A stretch of 20,725 nucleotides of DNA, from the NCBI GenBank assembly GCA_036703315.1, contig DATNPH010000111.1, forward strand, positions 1 to 20,725. Direction: 5' to 3'. Positions 7,901 to 15,311 of this stretch are shown in pieces. The DNA comes from DATNPH01 sp036703315. GTDB taxonomy: Bacteria; Cyanobacteriota; Cyanobacteriia; Cyanobacteriales; Coleofasciculaceae. Every line of letters starts with the position of its first letter. The stretch's first letter is position 1. A program made the translations under genes and the position numbers. The notes beneath the pieces are model-generated. The model ran no database searches, had not been told where the DNA came from, and saw only the letters and a list, made by a program, of their open reading frames with translations.

Positions 7901-8202
7901 ATGGCTTTGGTGGAAACCACTCGTTGTGTCACGGCGATCTCGGTAATCTAGAATTACTCTTGCAGGCTAGTGAAATTCTCGACGAGCCACAGTGGGGTCA
8001 TCAGGTGAACCACTTTGCCGCCATCATTCTGGAAAGTATCAATCAGCACGGTTGGCTCTGCGGCATCCCCTTAGGAGTGGAGTCACCCGGACTGATGACT
8101 GGGCTAGCAGGTATCGGTTATGAATTACTGCGCTTGGCAGAACCAACACGGGTACCTTCTGTGCTGATGCTGGAGCCTCCAGTGCCCAATAGTATAGGGT
8201 AA
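4954..8202 (+). CDS. lanM: Class II lanthipeptide synthetase LanM
   Basis: The protein has 1082 residues, a normal LanM length, with both expected modules. The N-terminal dehydratase (DUF4135, kinase-like fold, roughly 150-650) shows GDRHRGGR (277-284), YKPKS (299-303), the catalytic TDFHFEN (374-380, with D375, H377 and N380) and the metal-binding LLDLEALF (D392, E394). The C-terminal LanC-like cyclase (roughly 700-1070) shows H879 in SHGAAG, C947 in WCHG, and C992-H993 in LCHGDLG, the zinc ligands expected from NisC. All key residues are therefore present and the enzyme should be active. It acts in the cytoplasm, phosphorylating then eliminating Ser/Thr of the precursor core and adding Cys thiols to form thioether rings. 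AGGA about 9 bases before the ATG supports this start. It lies between lanA and the exporter gene, all on one strand. Confidence 0.96.
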   Translation: MNLLCFQTSAWYYAITLTERIASLRAVQRTRPNVEVNSELADQRMQRWRSQPPFTNDSFFAQRLAMDGITEDELLYLLGEPIEAINDRFLTPPRWLAELGEACSRPPSNLPLPLPEVLRGEKVVGFLDAIEPLISQGRDRLHQGVQTLTQTYSKLPFDLSTVEEVLFANLPGQLLTMLGRTMVLELNVARLQGFLEGNTAEERFQSFLQRVRQRDTAVAILREYPALARQLTIRIHNWVTFSLEFLQHLCEDWQAIRSTFTLENEPGVLVQVNGSVGDRHRGGRAVLIARFSSGFQVVYKPKSLAVDVHFQELLTWINERGNHPPFRMPKILNRSSYGWVEFVTAQGCTSSEEIWRFYQRQGGYLALLYALEATDFHFENLIAVGEYPMLLDLEALFQPRTKAFELDQAEQLASSTINYSVLRIGLLPERLWSNVESEGIDFSGLGAIAGQLTPYDIPYWEGAGTDEMRLAHKQMTMAQSQNRPTLNGNEVDVLDYAEAIVAGFTSVYQLLLEHRAELLAGDGPLARFAEDEVRAIFRSTRTYAWLLRDSFHPDVLRNALERDRFFDRLWLQVEHLPYLAKVIPAEREDLLNGDIPMFTTRPGSRHVWSSSNEQISNFFDESGMALAQRRVQRLSDEDLTQQLWVIRASLISLAMGGDGARWPTYQITEPKTEANRERLLTAAQAVGDRLEVVALRGEQDVSWIGLTLINERHWSLVPLGINLYDGLPGVVLFLAYLGDITKEERYTTLAQAALTTLRHKIGQSFLKSIGGFNGRGGLIYTLAHLGVLWNEPALLAEAQAVVELLPAMIDLDEHFDIISGAAGCIGSLLSLYRCYPSDRTLAVAIQCGEYLIARAQPMEHGIGWLPKFGGTKPLTGFSHGAAGMAWALLELAAVTGEERFRKAALEAIAYERSLFRPEVSNWPDLRDFATTLQADNNNQHTCMTAWCHGAPGIGLARLRCLQHLDDAETRSEINAALKTTLAHGFGGNHSLCHGDLGNLELLLQASEILDEPQWGHQVNHFAAIILESINQHGWLCGIPLGVESPGLMTGLAGIGYELLRLAEPTRVPSVLMLEPPVPNSIG

Positions 8203-8295
8203 AAACTCACAGCGCAGCTTGTTTCACTTCTCTGGTGGTCTAGCTGAATTAGCGGCGTATAGCTGGAAACCTCTACTCTCTACAGGCGATTGCTG

Positions 8296-10437
8296 ATGAA
8301 ATACTCGGTTGTTCAACAACACAGCCAAGAAGATTGCGGCGCGGCTTGCCTTGCCACCATTGCCAAACACTACGGGCGTATCTTTAGCATCAACCACATC
8401 CGTGAAGCTGTAGGTACTGGTCAGCTAGGAACTACAATGCTCGGTTTGAAGCAGGGGGCAGAGGCACTGAGTTTCTACAGTCGGGGAGTCAAAGCACTTT
8501 TTGAGATAGTAGATAAGGATGAGGTGCCACTCCCAGCGATTATTAACTGGAAGGGCTACCACTGGGTGGTTTTGTATGGAAAGCGGGGCAGGAAGTATAT
8601 CATTGCTGACCCTGGTGTTGGCATCCGTTATCTCTCCAGGAAAGAGCTAACAAAGGGCTGGGCTAATGGCTTCATGCTCTTGCTAGAGCCAGACCCAGTC
8701 CGCTTCTTTGCCCAAGAGAATGATAAAATCGGCGGCTTTGGGCGTTTCTTCAAACCCGTCTGGAATCACCGAGGTATTCTGTCCGAGGGATTTTTAATCA
8801 ACCTCGTCCTCGGTTTACTCTCCCTCACTTCTCCTTTCCTCCTCCAAATCCTTACCGACGATGTCCTAGTTCGGGGAGATACGCAGCTGCTCACGGGTTT
8901 GGTTATTGCCGTTGTAGTGATGAACCTCACAAGCAGCAGCCTCAGATTTGTGCAGTCTCACCTCATCGCTCACTTCGCTCAACGCTTACAGTTAGGGCTT
9001 GTGCTGGAATTTGGCAGGGTAATTCTGCGTTTACCCCTAAATTACTATGAAACCCGTCGCAGTGGCGAAATCACAAGCCGCTTGCGAGATATTCAAGAGA
9101 TTAATCAGTTAGTTTCCCAAGTCGTTGTCAGTTTGCCCAGCCAGCTATTTATTGCCGTGGTTTCTTTTAATGTCATGCTGTTCTATAGCTGGAAACTCAC
9201 CACAGCTGCCGTTGGTTTCGCTGCCTTGATGAGCTTATCTACTGTGGTTTTTCTGCCAACAATTCGGGATAAAACACGCAGTTTATTAGTCTTGCAAGCA
9301 GAAAACCAAGGTGTTCTAGTCGAGACTTTTAAGGGCGCACTCACCCTTAAAACCACCACAGCTGCCCCTCAATTTTGGGAAGAATTGCAGAGTCGATTTG
9401 GTCGCCTAGCAAACATCTCTTTCCGCACGACTCAGATTGGGATTATCACCAGCACCTTCTCAGGGTTAGTTTCTAGTATTAGCAGCGTTGGCTTGCTTTG
9501 GCTTGGCAGCGGTCTAGTGATTGGTAAGGAATTAACCATCGGGCAGCTGTTGGCTTTTAACAGCATGAATGGCAACTTTCTCGTGTTCATTGGGACAGTG
9601 GTTGGATTTGTGGATAGACTAGCTCGCGTTCAAACTGCTACCCAGCGCCTGACAGAAGTGATCGACGCTACCCCGGAAAATGAAGGCGATACCAAAAAGC
9701 GCTTTGCTAAAATTCATGATTCTGCTGATATTATTTGCACTAACCTCAAGTTTCACCACGCTGCCAGAGTTGACTTACTAGAAGATTTTTCCCTAACAAT
9801 TCCTGGTGGCAAAGCCACCGCCCTCATTGGTAAATCAGGCTGTGGTAAAAGTACGCTAGCTAAACTGATTGCGGGTTTATATGCGCTAGGGTCTGGTAAT
9901 ATTCGCTTTGGCATCTATAACTCAGAAGACTTATCCCTTGATTGTCTTCGCCAACAAGTTGTTCTCGTTCCCCAAGAACCTCACTTTTGGAGCCGCTCCA
10001 TTGTTGAAAATTTTCGCCTCGGTTCTCCCAACGTTACCTTTGAGCAGATTGTTACCGCTTGCCAAATGGCTCAAGCTGACGAGTTTATTAGTCAACTTCC
10101 CGACAAATATCAAACCGTTTTAGGAGAATTTGGGGCGAATATTTCTGGTGGACAACGGCAACGACTGGCTATAGCCAGAGCCATTGTAAACGACCCACCC
10201 GTTCTAATTTTAGATGAATCAACCGCTGGACTCGACCCCATCAGTGAAGCCCAAATGCTAGATAAGCTCTTGTTTTACAGACAAGGCAAAACTACAATCC
10301 TGATCAGCCACCGCCCTAGAGTTATAGAACGAGCTGATTGGATTGTGCTGCTAGATCAGGGCAAGTTAAAAATGCAAGGTTCCCCAGAGGAGCTACAAGC
10401 CCAACCCGGAGACCATTTAGACTTCTTAATCCCCTGA
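8296..10437 (+). CDS. lanT: Peptidase-containing ABC exporter (C39 domain), LanT type
   Basis: Taking the ATG at 8296 (an in-frame TTG lies two codons earlier) gives 713 residues. The C39 cysteine peptidase domain (1-130) has Q8, catalytic C14 in QEDCGAAC, H89 in GYHW and D105 in ADPG, so it should cleave double-glycine leaders. A six-helix transmembrane domain follows (about 165-440), then an ATPase domain with Walker A GKSGCGKST (512-520 region), signature SGGQRQR (617-623), Walker B VLILDE (D640, E641) and the H-loop at H672. It should cut the leader of the precursor at 4510-4806 and export the core across the inner membrane. It follows lanM by 93 bases, likely in the same operon, and its stop lies only 35 bases from the stop of the convergent gene. 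No adaptor gene is adjacent; the fragment at the left edge may fill that role. Confidence 0.95.
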   Translation: MKYSVVQQHSQEDCGAACLATIAKHYGRIFSINHIREAVGTGQLGTTMLGLKQGAEALSFYSRGVKALFEIVDKDEVPLPAIINWKGYHWVVLYGKRGRKYIIADPGVGIRYLSRKELTKGWANGFMLLLEPDPVRFFAQENDKIGGFGRFFKPVWNHRGILSEGFLINLVLGLLSLTSPFLLQILTDDVLVRGDTQLLTGLVIAVVVMNLTSSSLRFVQSHLIAHFAQRLQLGLVLEFGRVILRLPLNYYETRRSGEITSRLRDIQEINQLVSQVVVSLPSQLFIAVVSFNVMLFYSWKLTTAAVGFAALMSLSTVVFLPTIRDKTRSLLVLQAENQGVLVETFKGALTLKTTTAAPQFWEELQSRFGRLANISFRTTQIGIITSTFSGLVSSISSVGLLWLGSGLVIGKELTIGQLLAFNSMNGNFLVFIGTVVGFVDRLARVQTATQRLTEVIDATPENEGDTKKRFAKIHDSADIICTNLKFHHAARVDLLEDFSLTIPGGKATALIGKSGCGKSTLAKLIAGLYALGSGNIRFGIYNSEDLSLDCLRQQVVLVPQEPHFWSRSIVENFRLGSPNVTFEQIVTACQMAQADEFISQLPDKYQTVLGEFGANISGGQRQRLAIARAIVNDPPVLILDESTAGLDPISEAQMLDKLLFYRQGKTTILISHRPRVIERADWIVLLDQGKLKMQGSPEELQAQPGDHLDFLIP

Positions 10438-10472
10438 AGCAAAACCTGCGGGAGTGTCAAGCAGAATAATTA

Positions 10473-11171
10473 CTAAAACCCTATGATTTCTGCGATCGCT
10501 TGCACAAGACTCAGATAAAAGTTACCTTCCAGTTCGCGGAACAGCACAAACGGCGATCCCGGCATTCCGAAGAATGGTCGTAATGTCCAAGCCAACTGCG
10601 TACCCACAAAGGCATACAGAATCAGCCAAAACCGTAAAAGCTTCATCCGTGTTTCCATGCCTTCGATATCCTGTTCAGCCATTAATCGCATTCCTTGATA
10701 AAGGAATTTGATGCCAATGAAGCCTGTGATGGCAAAGATTGCCACGTTTAACAGCGTAAAAAACTGATAGTGATACGTAGAGAGTAGGAAAAATAGGGTA
10801 ATCGGTGCAAAACTGAAGAGCAACACACTAATCACTGAAACAGCGGTCAGAAGCATCGCAAAATGCTGTCCAGCTGTTTTTCGGGAACCAAATAGAACAT
10901 TAAAAAAGTATAGGGTAGGAAAACAGATAATTAGTGTAATTAAGTAGAGAGCTGGAAGTTTGACAGCCGAGGATAATGCCTGCGCCCAACCATTGAATGA
11001 CCCAATAATTGCACCATAGACGGCAAAAAATATTGAACTACACAGCAGTAGAGCCGTGTTTTTACTGCCAAGTTTGACACCCTCGCAAATTTCTTCCAGA
11101 AATAAAGAGCGATCGCGCAAGAGCCCGATTAATACGGCAAAGTATCTGGTCGTCTGGAATTGACGTTGCAT
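10473..11171 (-). CDS. Multi-spanning membrane protein, tandem paralogue copy 1
   Basis: This 232-aa protein has about five hydrophobic segments (near 39-59, 73-94, a long one at 103-131 that may be a hairpin, 139-160 and 179-197). The conserved-looking loops are FGSRKTAGQHFAML (94-107) and GFIGIKFLYQG (150-160). It is strongly similar to the gene just upstream of it. I recall cyanobacterial homologues annotated automatically as 'actin-binding WH2 domain-containing protein', a name with no obvious basis in this sequence; the true function is unknown. It reads toward the exporter gene, 35 bases apart, and lies downstream of its paralogue with a 62-base gap, so the two are probably co-transcribed. 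AGGA about 6 bases before the ATG supports the start. Producer self-protection is one possibility from context only. Confidence 0.8.
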   Translation of the reverse strand: MQRQFQTTRYFAVLIGLLRDRSLFLEEICEGVKLGSKNTALLLCSSIFFAVYGAIIGSFNGWAQALSSAVKLPALYLITLIICFPTLYFFNVLFGSRKTAGQHFAMLLTAVSVISVLLFSFAPITLFFLLSTYHYQFFTLLNVAIFAITGFIGIKFLYQGMRLMAEQDIEGMETRMKLLRFWLILYAFVGTQLAWTLRPFFGMPGSPFVLFRELEGNFYLSLVQAIAEIIGF

Positions 11172-11233
11172 TATCTTCCTATCCCCTAAAGCCTATCCAG
11201 TCTCTCAACTCACTGATTAGTAGCTGCACCAAT

Positions 11234-11938
11234 CTAACGAACACCGAAAATTTCTCCAAATGCTTTGACAATATCTAGGTAAAAGTTTCCCTGCATCTGA
11301 CGAAATAGTTCAAACGGGGCTTCTGGTGTTCCAAAAAAAGGTCGCAGTGTCCAAGCAAGCTGTGTGCCAACAAAGCCATAAAGAATAAGCCAAAACCGTA
11401 AAATATTCATACGGGTTTCTAGCCCTTCCTTATCCTCCTCCGACAACATCTGCATTCCTTGATACAGGAATTTGATGCCAATAAAGCCTGTGATGGCAAA
11501 AATCGCGACATTCAACAGTTTAAAAAACTGGTAATTAAACGTAGAAAGCAAAAAGAACAGAGTAATCGGTGCAAAGCTGAAGAGTAGAACACTAATTACT
11601 GAGGCAGCCGTCAGGAGCATCGCAAAATGCTGTCCAGCCGTTTTTCGCGAACCAAAGAGAATGTTAAAGAAGTATAGGGTAGGAAAACAAATAATTAACG
11701 TAATTAAGTAGAGGCAGGGCAGCTTGAAGGCTGAAGATAACGCCTGCATCCAACTATGGGATGCCCCAATGATTGCACCATAGATAGCGAAAAATATCGA
11801 ACTACAGATTAGCAGAGCCGTAGTCTTGCTTTTGAGTTGGATACCAGAACGGATTTCTTCCAGAAACGAGGAGCGATCGCGCAGGAGCCCGATTAAGACA
11901 CTAAAGTACCTCGTCCCCTGGAATTGACGTTGAATCAT
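11234..11938 (-). CDS. Multi-spanning membrane protein, tandem paralogue copy 2
   Basis: This 234-aa protein matches its neighbour at 10473-11171 along the whole length: both share LYLITLIICFPTLYFFN, FGSRKTAGQHFAMLLTA and SVLLFSFAPITLFFLLST, and differ mainly in the N-terminal loop, the segment after YQGM, and the last 30 residues. The start is shifted by one residue (ATG ATT CAA here, ATG CAA in the other). The hydrophobic pattern is the same five-segment one. It is the first gene of the likely two-gene unit, with a TAGGAAG ribosome site before the ATG. No catalytic motif is visible, and I do not know the function. Confidence 0.8.
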   Translation of the reverse strand: MIQRQFQGTRYFSVLIGLLRDRSSFLEEIRSGIQLKSKTTALLICSSIFFAIYGAIIGASHSWMQALSSAFKLPCLYLITLIICFPTLYFFNILFGSRKTAGQHFAMLLTAASVISVLLFSFAPITLFFLLSTFNYQFFKLLNVAIFAITGFIGIKFLYQGMQMLSEEDKEGLETRMNILRFWLILYGFVGTQLAWTLRPFFGTPEAPFELFRQMQGNFYLDIVKAFGEIFGVR

Positions 11939-12101
11939 CTTCCTATTCCTTAAAGCTTAATCCAGTTTTAGCAAGAATTTTTGTCAACCACCTTAAGTAA
12001 TAAGTATGGCGTATTGCTGTCCGGAATCAGCTTTTAGGGCTAGAAGCTTGATTCAGCAAGAAAGTTGGTAGTACAGGGGCTACTCAAAAATTGTGCATAA
12101 A

Positions 12102-12142
12102 TTTCCTAGGTTAGGTTGAAGTAAAAGACCCAACCTAGGAAA
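12102..12142 (-). terminator. Hairpin at the 3' end of the TIGR03943 gene
   Basis: TTTCCTAGGTT (12102-12112) pairs perfectly with AACCTAGGAAA (12132-12142), and after one mismatch four more pairs (12114-12117 with 12127-12130) extend the stem. It lies immediately after the stop codon of the minus-strand gene ending at 12144. Its A/T-rich flanks on both sides suit a bidirectional intrinsic terminator, though no long T-run is present. Confidence 0.6.
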
Positions 12143-12143
12143 A

Positions 12144-12971
12144 TTACTCGCACTTGTCGTCGGAACAATAAGGATCTGGTGGTGTATTAATTTTTTTGAG
12201 GGGACTAGTTGCCTCAATAGTCAGCTGGCGTTTTCCATTCAGGGTTTCGGTGACCATCTTACCCTGAACTTCAAACCACTGATCAGCAGGATAGGCAGTG
12301 CGGTTTTCAGTAAGTTTCACAGGTAACCCAACCGGATAGGCGTCAGCAGCACAGCACGTAATCACGAATCGAGAAATTATCAAGTATTGTGATGGCAGAT
12401 TGGGTGGATAGACCGCAAAACCCTTTACTTTCACTGGCTGACCTGTATAGGAGTCAGGTTCGGGATACACATTGAGTGTCCGCACCCATTCAATCAATGA
12501 TCGCTCCTCAGGCTTACTAATACTGCCAAACGCTTGGGGCTGCGATCGCGTCATCGCCACTGATTCCGTGATACCGCGTTGAATTGCTGTCTGACTAGCA
12601 AATACCTTCGGCGTCACCACCAACCCCAAAATTGCTGCGGTTATCAACAAAACACTACTCCAACCGGGGGGAAACAAGCTGATATGTTGAGCCACTGGCA
12701 TCGTCACTGCCCTCCCAGCTGACCGCTGACGCACCTGAGTGAACAACTGAAACAGCCTTAAAGCCGCAAGCATTAATAAAGCTATTCCAGTGACAACGAC
12801 CATCCCAAAATAATTCGGGTGAATCAGTAAACTTAACTGATTGTTTAGCTTGTATTTCAACATCAAAATGCCCCAGGCAGCTAGGGCGACTATATCCAAA
12901 AGGTGCCAAATAAAGTTCTGAATGTAAGGGCGCTGCTTTCTTTGCCGCCTTGACTTTTGATTTGAACTCAT
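12144..12971 (-). CDS. TIGR03943 / DUF1980 family protein (partner of UPF0718 permease)
   Basis: The 275-aa protein has a basic N-terminus, three hydrophobic segments (about 22-40, 54-76, 104-120) and then a soluble C-terminal domain. That domain contains NVYPEPDSYTGQPVKVKGF (167-185) and FVITCCAADAYPVGLPV (202-218), whose paired cysteines C206-C207 followed by A-A-D are the family hallmark. It ends in a short tail with C269 and C274 that could bind metal or form a disulfide. The family is known (YcgQ in Bacillus) as the companion of a UPF0718 permease, and here the permease gene lies upstream on the same strand, 125 bases away, so the two should form an operon. The domain after the last helix probably faces outside the cytoplasm. 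Substrate is unknown; metal handling is a reasonable guess. Confidence 0.85.
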   Translation of the reverse strand: MSSNQKSRRQRKQRPYIQNFIWHLLDIVALAAWGILMLKYKLNNQLSLLIHPNYFGMVVVTGIALLMLAALRLFQLFTQVRQRSAGRAVTMPVAQHISLFPPGWSSVLLITAAILGLVVTPKVFASQTAIQRGITESVAMTRSQPQAFGSISKPEERSLIEWVRTLNVYPEPDSYTGQPVKVKGFAVYPPNLPSQYLIISRFVITCCAADAYPVGLPVKLTENRTAYPADQWFEVQGKMVTETLNGKRQLTIEATSPLKKINTPPDPYCSDDKCE

Positions 12972-13031
12972 AAACCTAGGTCATGGGTTGAATGTTTGCG
13001 GATTGCAGGTTAGAACGTTGCAGGAGGTTAA

Positions 13032-13071
13032 GGTTGAAAGGTTTGAAACTTAAACGTTTAAACCTTCAACC
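13032..13071. repeat. Intercistronic inverted repeat between permease and TIGR03943 genes
   Basis: GGTTGAAAGGTTT (13032-13044) is complementary to AAACCTTCAACC (13060-13071) with one bulged A. The spacer contains the palindrome AAACGTTT (13052-13059). Related TTGCAGGTTAGAACGTTGCAGG repeats precede it. It is typical of degenerate cyanobacterial intergenic repeats and could also affect the ratio of the two mRNAs. Confidence 0.55.
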
Positions 13072-13096
13072 CGTTAATCTGTAACCAATCGTTGAG

Positions 13097-14137
13097 CTAA
13101 CTAATATGTAAGTTAACGAACAAGGTCAACAAAAATGTCAACTGTGCTGCAAGGGCGAACAAGTAAATTATTGCCCTTGCCTTAAATACTGATAACATCA
13201 AGCCGAGCGCTTTCAGGTCAATCATCGGACCAAACACCAAAAAGGCTAACAAAGAGCCACTGGTGAACGTTGAGGCAAAGGCAAGGGCAAAGAATGAATC
13301 CACAGTTGAACAAATTGACACAACTGCTGCCAATAGCATCATTGCCAGAATAGATGTCACTGGCCCTTGACCCAGACTGACGATAACTTCACGAGGGACG
13401 GCAACTTGAATCACTGCCGCTAACGCACTTCCCAAAACCAGCACACCTCCCAACTCCCGTAATTCCTGCACCGTATTCTCTAAGAACAAACGCCAGCGGT
13501 CAGGTAGCGGCTTGGTTTGATTGGCAGCAAGTAGAGAGCCTTGTAAAACAGTCGTATCCATGCGTATAGGCGCTCCGGGTTGACCCAGTAAAAATGAGCC
13601 AGATTGTAGCAGCGCTGGTGGTTGGTCTTTTGGGGAACCAGTGGATTTGAAACCTGCTCCTTCATCACTTCGTGAGGGCACCATAGACCGACTTGCCGAT
13701 GGTTGCAGCAGTGGGCGCAAGTCTGCCTGCACACTAAAGACACAACTGATAAAGACAGCAATCCCCAAGGAAAACAAGACTCTCAATACCACAATTTCTG
13801 GTTGGTCTCGAAACGCCACCCAGGTTGACCAGATCACAATCGGATTAATTGTTGGCGATGCCAGTAAAAACCCAATTGCCACGGGTGTCGGTGCCCCCTG
13901 AAGCAACAAACGACGTGCTACAGGCACGTTGCCACACTCACACACCGGAAAGAAAAAGCCCCCACAACTGCCAACAATTGCCCCTAGCACTGGGTTTCGA
14001 GGCATGGCAGCAACCAGCTTACGCTCATCGACAAAAAACAGCAGCAAGCCGGAGAGCAAAACGCCCAACAGCAAGAAGGGTAATGCCTCGACAAGCAAAC
14101 TCAAGAAAAGGGTGAAGGCGTTGTTCAGCTGATTCAT
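13097..14137 (-). CDS. UPF0718 (DUF318) family permease
   Basis: This 346-aa integral membrane protein is made of two hydrophobic halves. The first (about 10-137) carries the family motif CGGFFFPVCECGNVPVARR (C58, C66, C68) and ASPTINPIV (93-101). The second (about 228-342) carries CSTVDSFFALAF (276-287) and FGPMIDLKALGLM (302-314). The halves are joined by an unusually long hydrophilic linker (about 140-213) rich in Ser, Pro and Gln that looks dispensable. It is encoded just upstream of the TIGR03943 gene, its usual partner. Transport of a metal or small molecule across the inner membrane is expected from the family name, but no substrate is established that I can apply here. The cysteines at the first half's motif are the most likely functional residues. 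Confidence 0.87.
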   Translation of the reverse strand: MNQLNNAFTLFLSLLVEALPFLLLGVLLSGLLLFFVDERKLVAAMPRNPVLGAIVGSCGGFFFPVCECGNVPVARRLLLQGAPTPVAIGFLLASPTINPIVIWSTWVAFRDQPEIVVLRVLFSLGIAVFISCVFSVQADLRPLLQPSASRSMVPSRSDEGAGFKSTGSPKDQPPALLQSGSFLLGQPGAPIRMDTTVLQGSLLAANQTKPLPDRWRLFLENTVQELRELGGVLVLGSALAAVIQVAVPREVIVSLGQGPVTSILAMMLLAAVVSICSTVDSFFALAFASTFTSGSLLAFLVFGPMIDLKALGLMLSVFKARAIIYLFALAAQLTFLLTLFVNLHIS

Positions 14138-14777
14138 GCGTTTGGCATTTCTGGTAGTGTTTTACCTAAATGACGCAGGAAGCGCCATTTTATCGAAGTA
14201 ATGAGGTGTAAATAAACATAGATCAAGGTGGGGAGTCGGGATAAAGAGGTAACATCTTACACCCAAACAGGTGAAAGCAATCTCTTTTCCACTCCCCTCG
14301 CTGACTACTCCCACTCCCCATCTCAACCTTTGTTATTTTCGCCTACCTACTTGGTCATTCTCTTAATTCGATTGATACATCCCTTGACACGGACGATTTG
14401 ATAAAAGTTGCGATGGCATAGCTGAAGGCATTGTTAAAACTGAGACAATCACTTGTAATAGCGGTAATGCTCCTAATCTTATGAAATTGGTATTTTACAA
14501 CTGGTAATCGACATCATGCTATACCGCTGGCTTTTCCGGCGGCAATGCAGTAGGAAACTCATTAATCCCTTATTTGAGCCTGGAGTTTTAGCTTTAAGAA
14601 CTCTCACTGTAGGATTTTTAAGTCAAATTCTCTGGGGGTTACCCTCAATCCGTTCTTGACTTAGCTACAGTTTCACAAGTAATAACTCAATTAATTTTTA
14701 AAAACCGAATACTAAATTAAAGCTGGAACCAGGGGTGTTTCTATACAACAAACAATATCTGTTCATGGGATTTTATC
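14138..14777. other. Gene-poor region upstream of the diguanylate cyclase fossil
   Basis: About 640 bases without a convincing gene. It should hold the promoter of the permease operon near 14138-14200. A short frame ending in TAG near 14420 reads FVIFAYLLGHSLNSIDTSLD and then TDDLIKVAMA; this might be a protein remnant but is too short to call. A heptad-like inverted repeat is listed separately at 14229-14320. Several short T/A-rich stretches follow up to 14777. Confidence 0.45.
14229..14320. repeat. Heptad-like repeat with inverted TGGGGAGT / ACTCCCCA arms
   Basis: TGGGGAGT at 14229-14236 is complementary to ACTCCCCA at 14313-14320, and variants (ACTCCCCTC near 14291, CTACTCCCACTCCCC near 14305-14319) are repeated in between. 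This is the low-complexity filler often seen between cyanobacterial genes. Confidence 0.5.
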
Positions 14778-15063
14778 ATGGTTTCCCGAAAGAAACCCTA
14801 CGCCGAATTATCAGCCTCTTCCCAATCAGAGATGCACAATCTTAGTCTAGAGTCAACAATTAGCGTTAGAGATTGCCATGAAAAGTCATCGGTAGGCGAG
14901 TATGTCACAATGAGTCTGGGTGCCGCTAGCATTGTTCCGAAGGAAAGCGTTACCATCAACTCTAATTGCCGCAGCTGATGCTGCATTGTATCAGGCAAAA
15001 TAATCAGGGCGCGATCGCGTTACTCTGCATCCAATCTTGAGCCAGTTACCAGTTCATAGCTAA
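14778..15063 (+). pseudogene. Fossil of a diguanylate cyclase: sensor N-terminus joined to GGDEF C-terminus
   Basis: From ATG 14778 the first 28 codons match the N-terminus of the intact sensor kinase at 15312 (15 of 28 residues identical, including SQSE and LESTI). Directly afterwards the frame becomes YVTMSLGAASIVP (about 14919-14957), the typical last part of a GGDEF domain, and stops early. Switching frame at about 14962 restores LIAAADAALYQAK, then a TAA at 15001-15003, then SGRDRVT, completing the canonical GGDEF tail. The middle of the gene, including the sensor body and the GGDEF signature, is absent. I therefore read an internal deletion plus one frameshift and one stop in a former sensor-diguanylate cyclase paralogous in its N-terminus to the adjacent kinase. 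The 66-residue frame (14778-14978) is unlikely to make a working protein. Confidence 0.78.
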
Positions 15064-15311
15064 ATAAAAGCCTAGGTTAATTATTAGGCAACATTTTATT
15101 GAGCAATTTTACTTAGTTTTACAAACCATTTCTTGAAGCAACATAACCACTTATTAACCTTTCAATAATCTATTATTTATCTATTCATTGCAAAGAAATT
15201 GTCAAAAATCTTCTGTAGAATTTAATACTTAAGTTATCAGGGTAGAGTGTTAGATTTAAGTTGTAGAGCTGCCCGTTTCGATACAATTTTACCTAATAAC
15301 GGAACTGTATT

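Larger units (their letters stand above)
10473..11950 (-). repeat. Tandem gene duplication including ribosome-site region
   Basis: The two membrane-protein genes are direct repeats of roughly 700 bases. Similarity continues past the start codons: AGATAGGATAGG-like and AATAGGAAGAT-like leader sequences upstream of both are alike (compare 11166-11186 with 11933-11953). This shows the duplicated unit included the translation start region, and that the copies have since diverged. Confidence 0.7.

Noticed and set aside
8290..8295. TTG at 8290 as the exporter start
   Set aside because: The ATG two codons later gives the usual MKYSVVQQ opening of the C39 domain and needs no rare start.
14350..14420. 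GGDEF-like remnant reading TDDLIKVAMA before a TAG
   Set aside because: Only about ten residues look suggestive and nothing continues in other frames, so it cannot be told from chance.
14778..14978. Stand-alone 66-aa gene
   Set aside because: Its two halves match the ends of a sensor-GGDEF protein and the missing GGDEF tail continues in the next frame, so it is a gene fossil.
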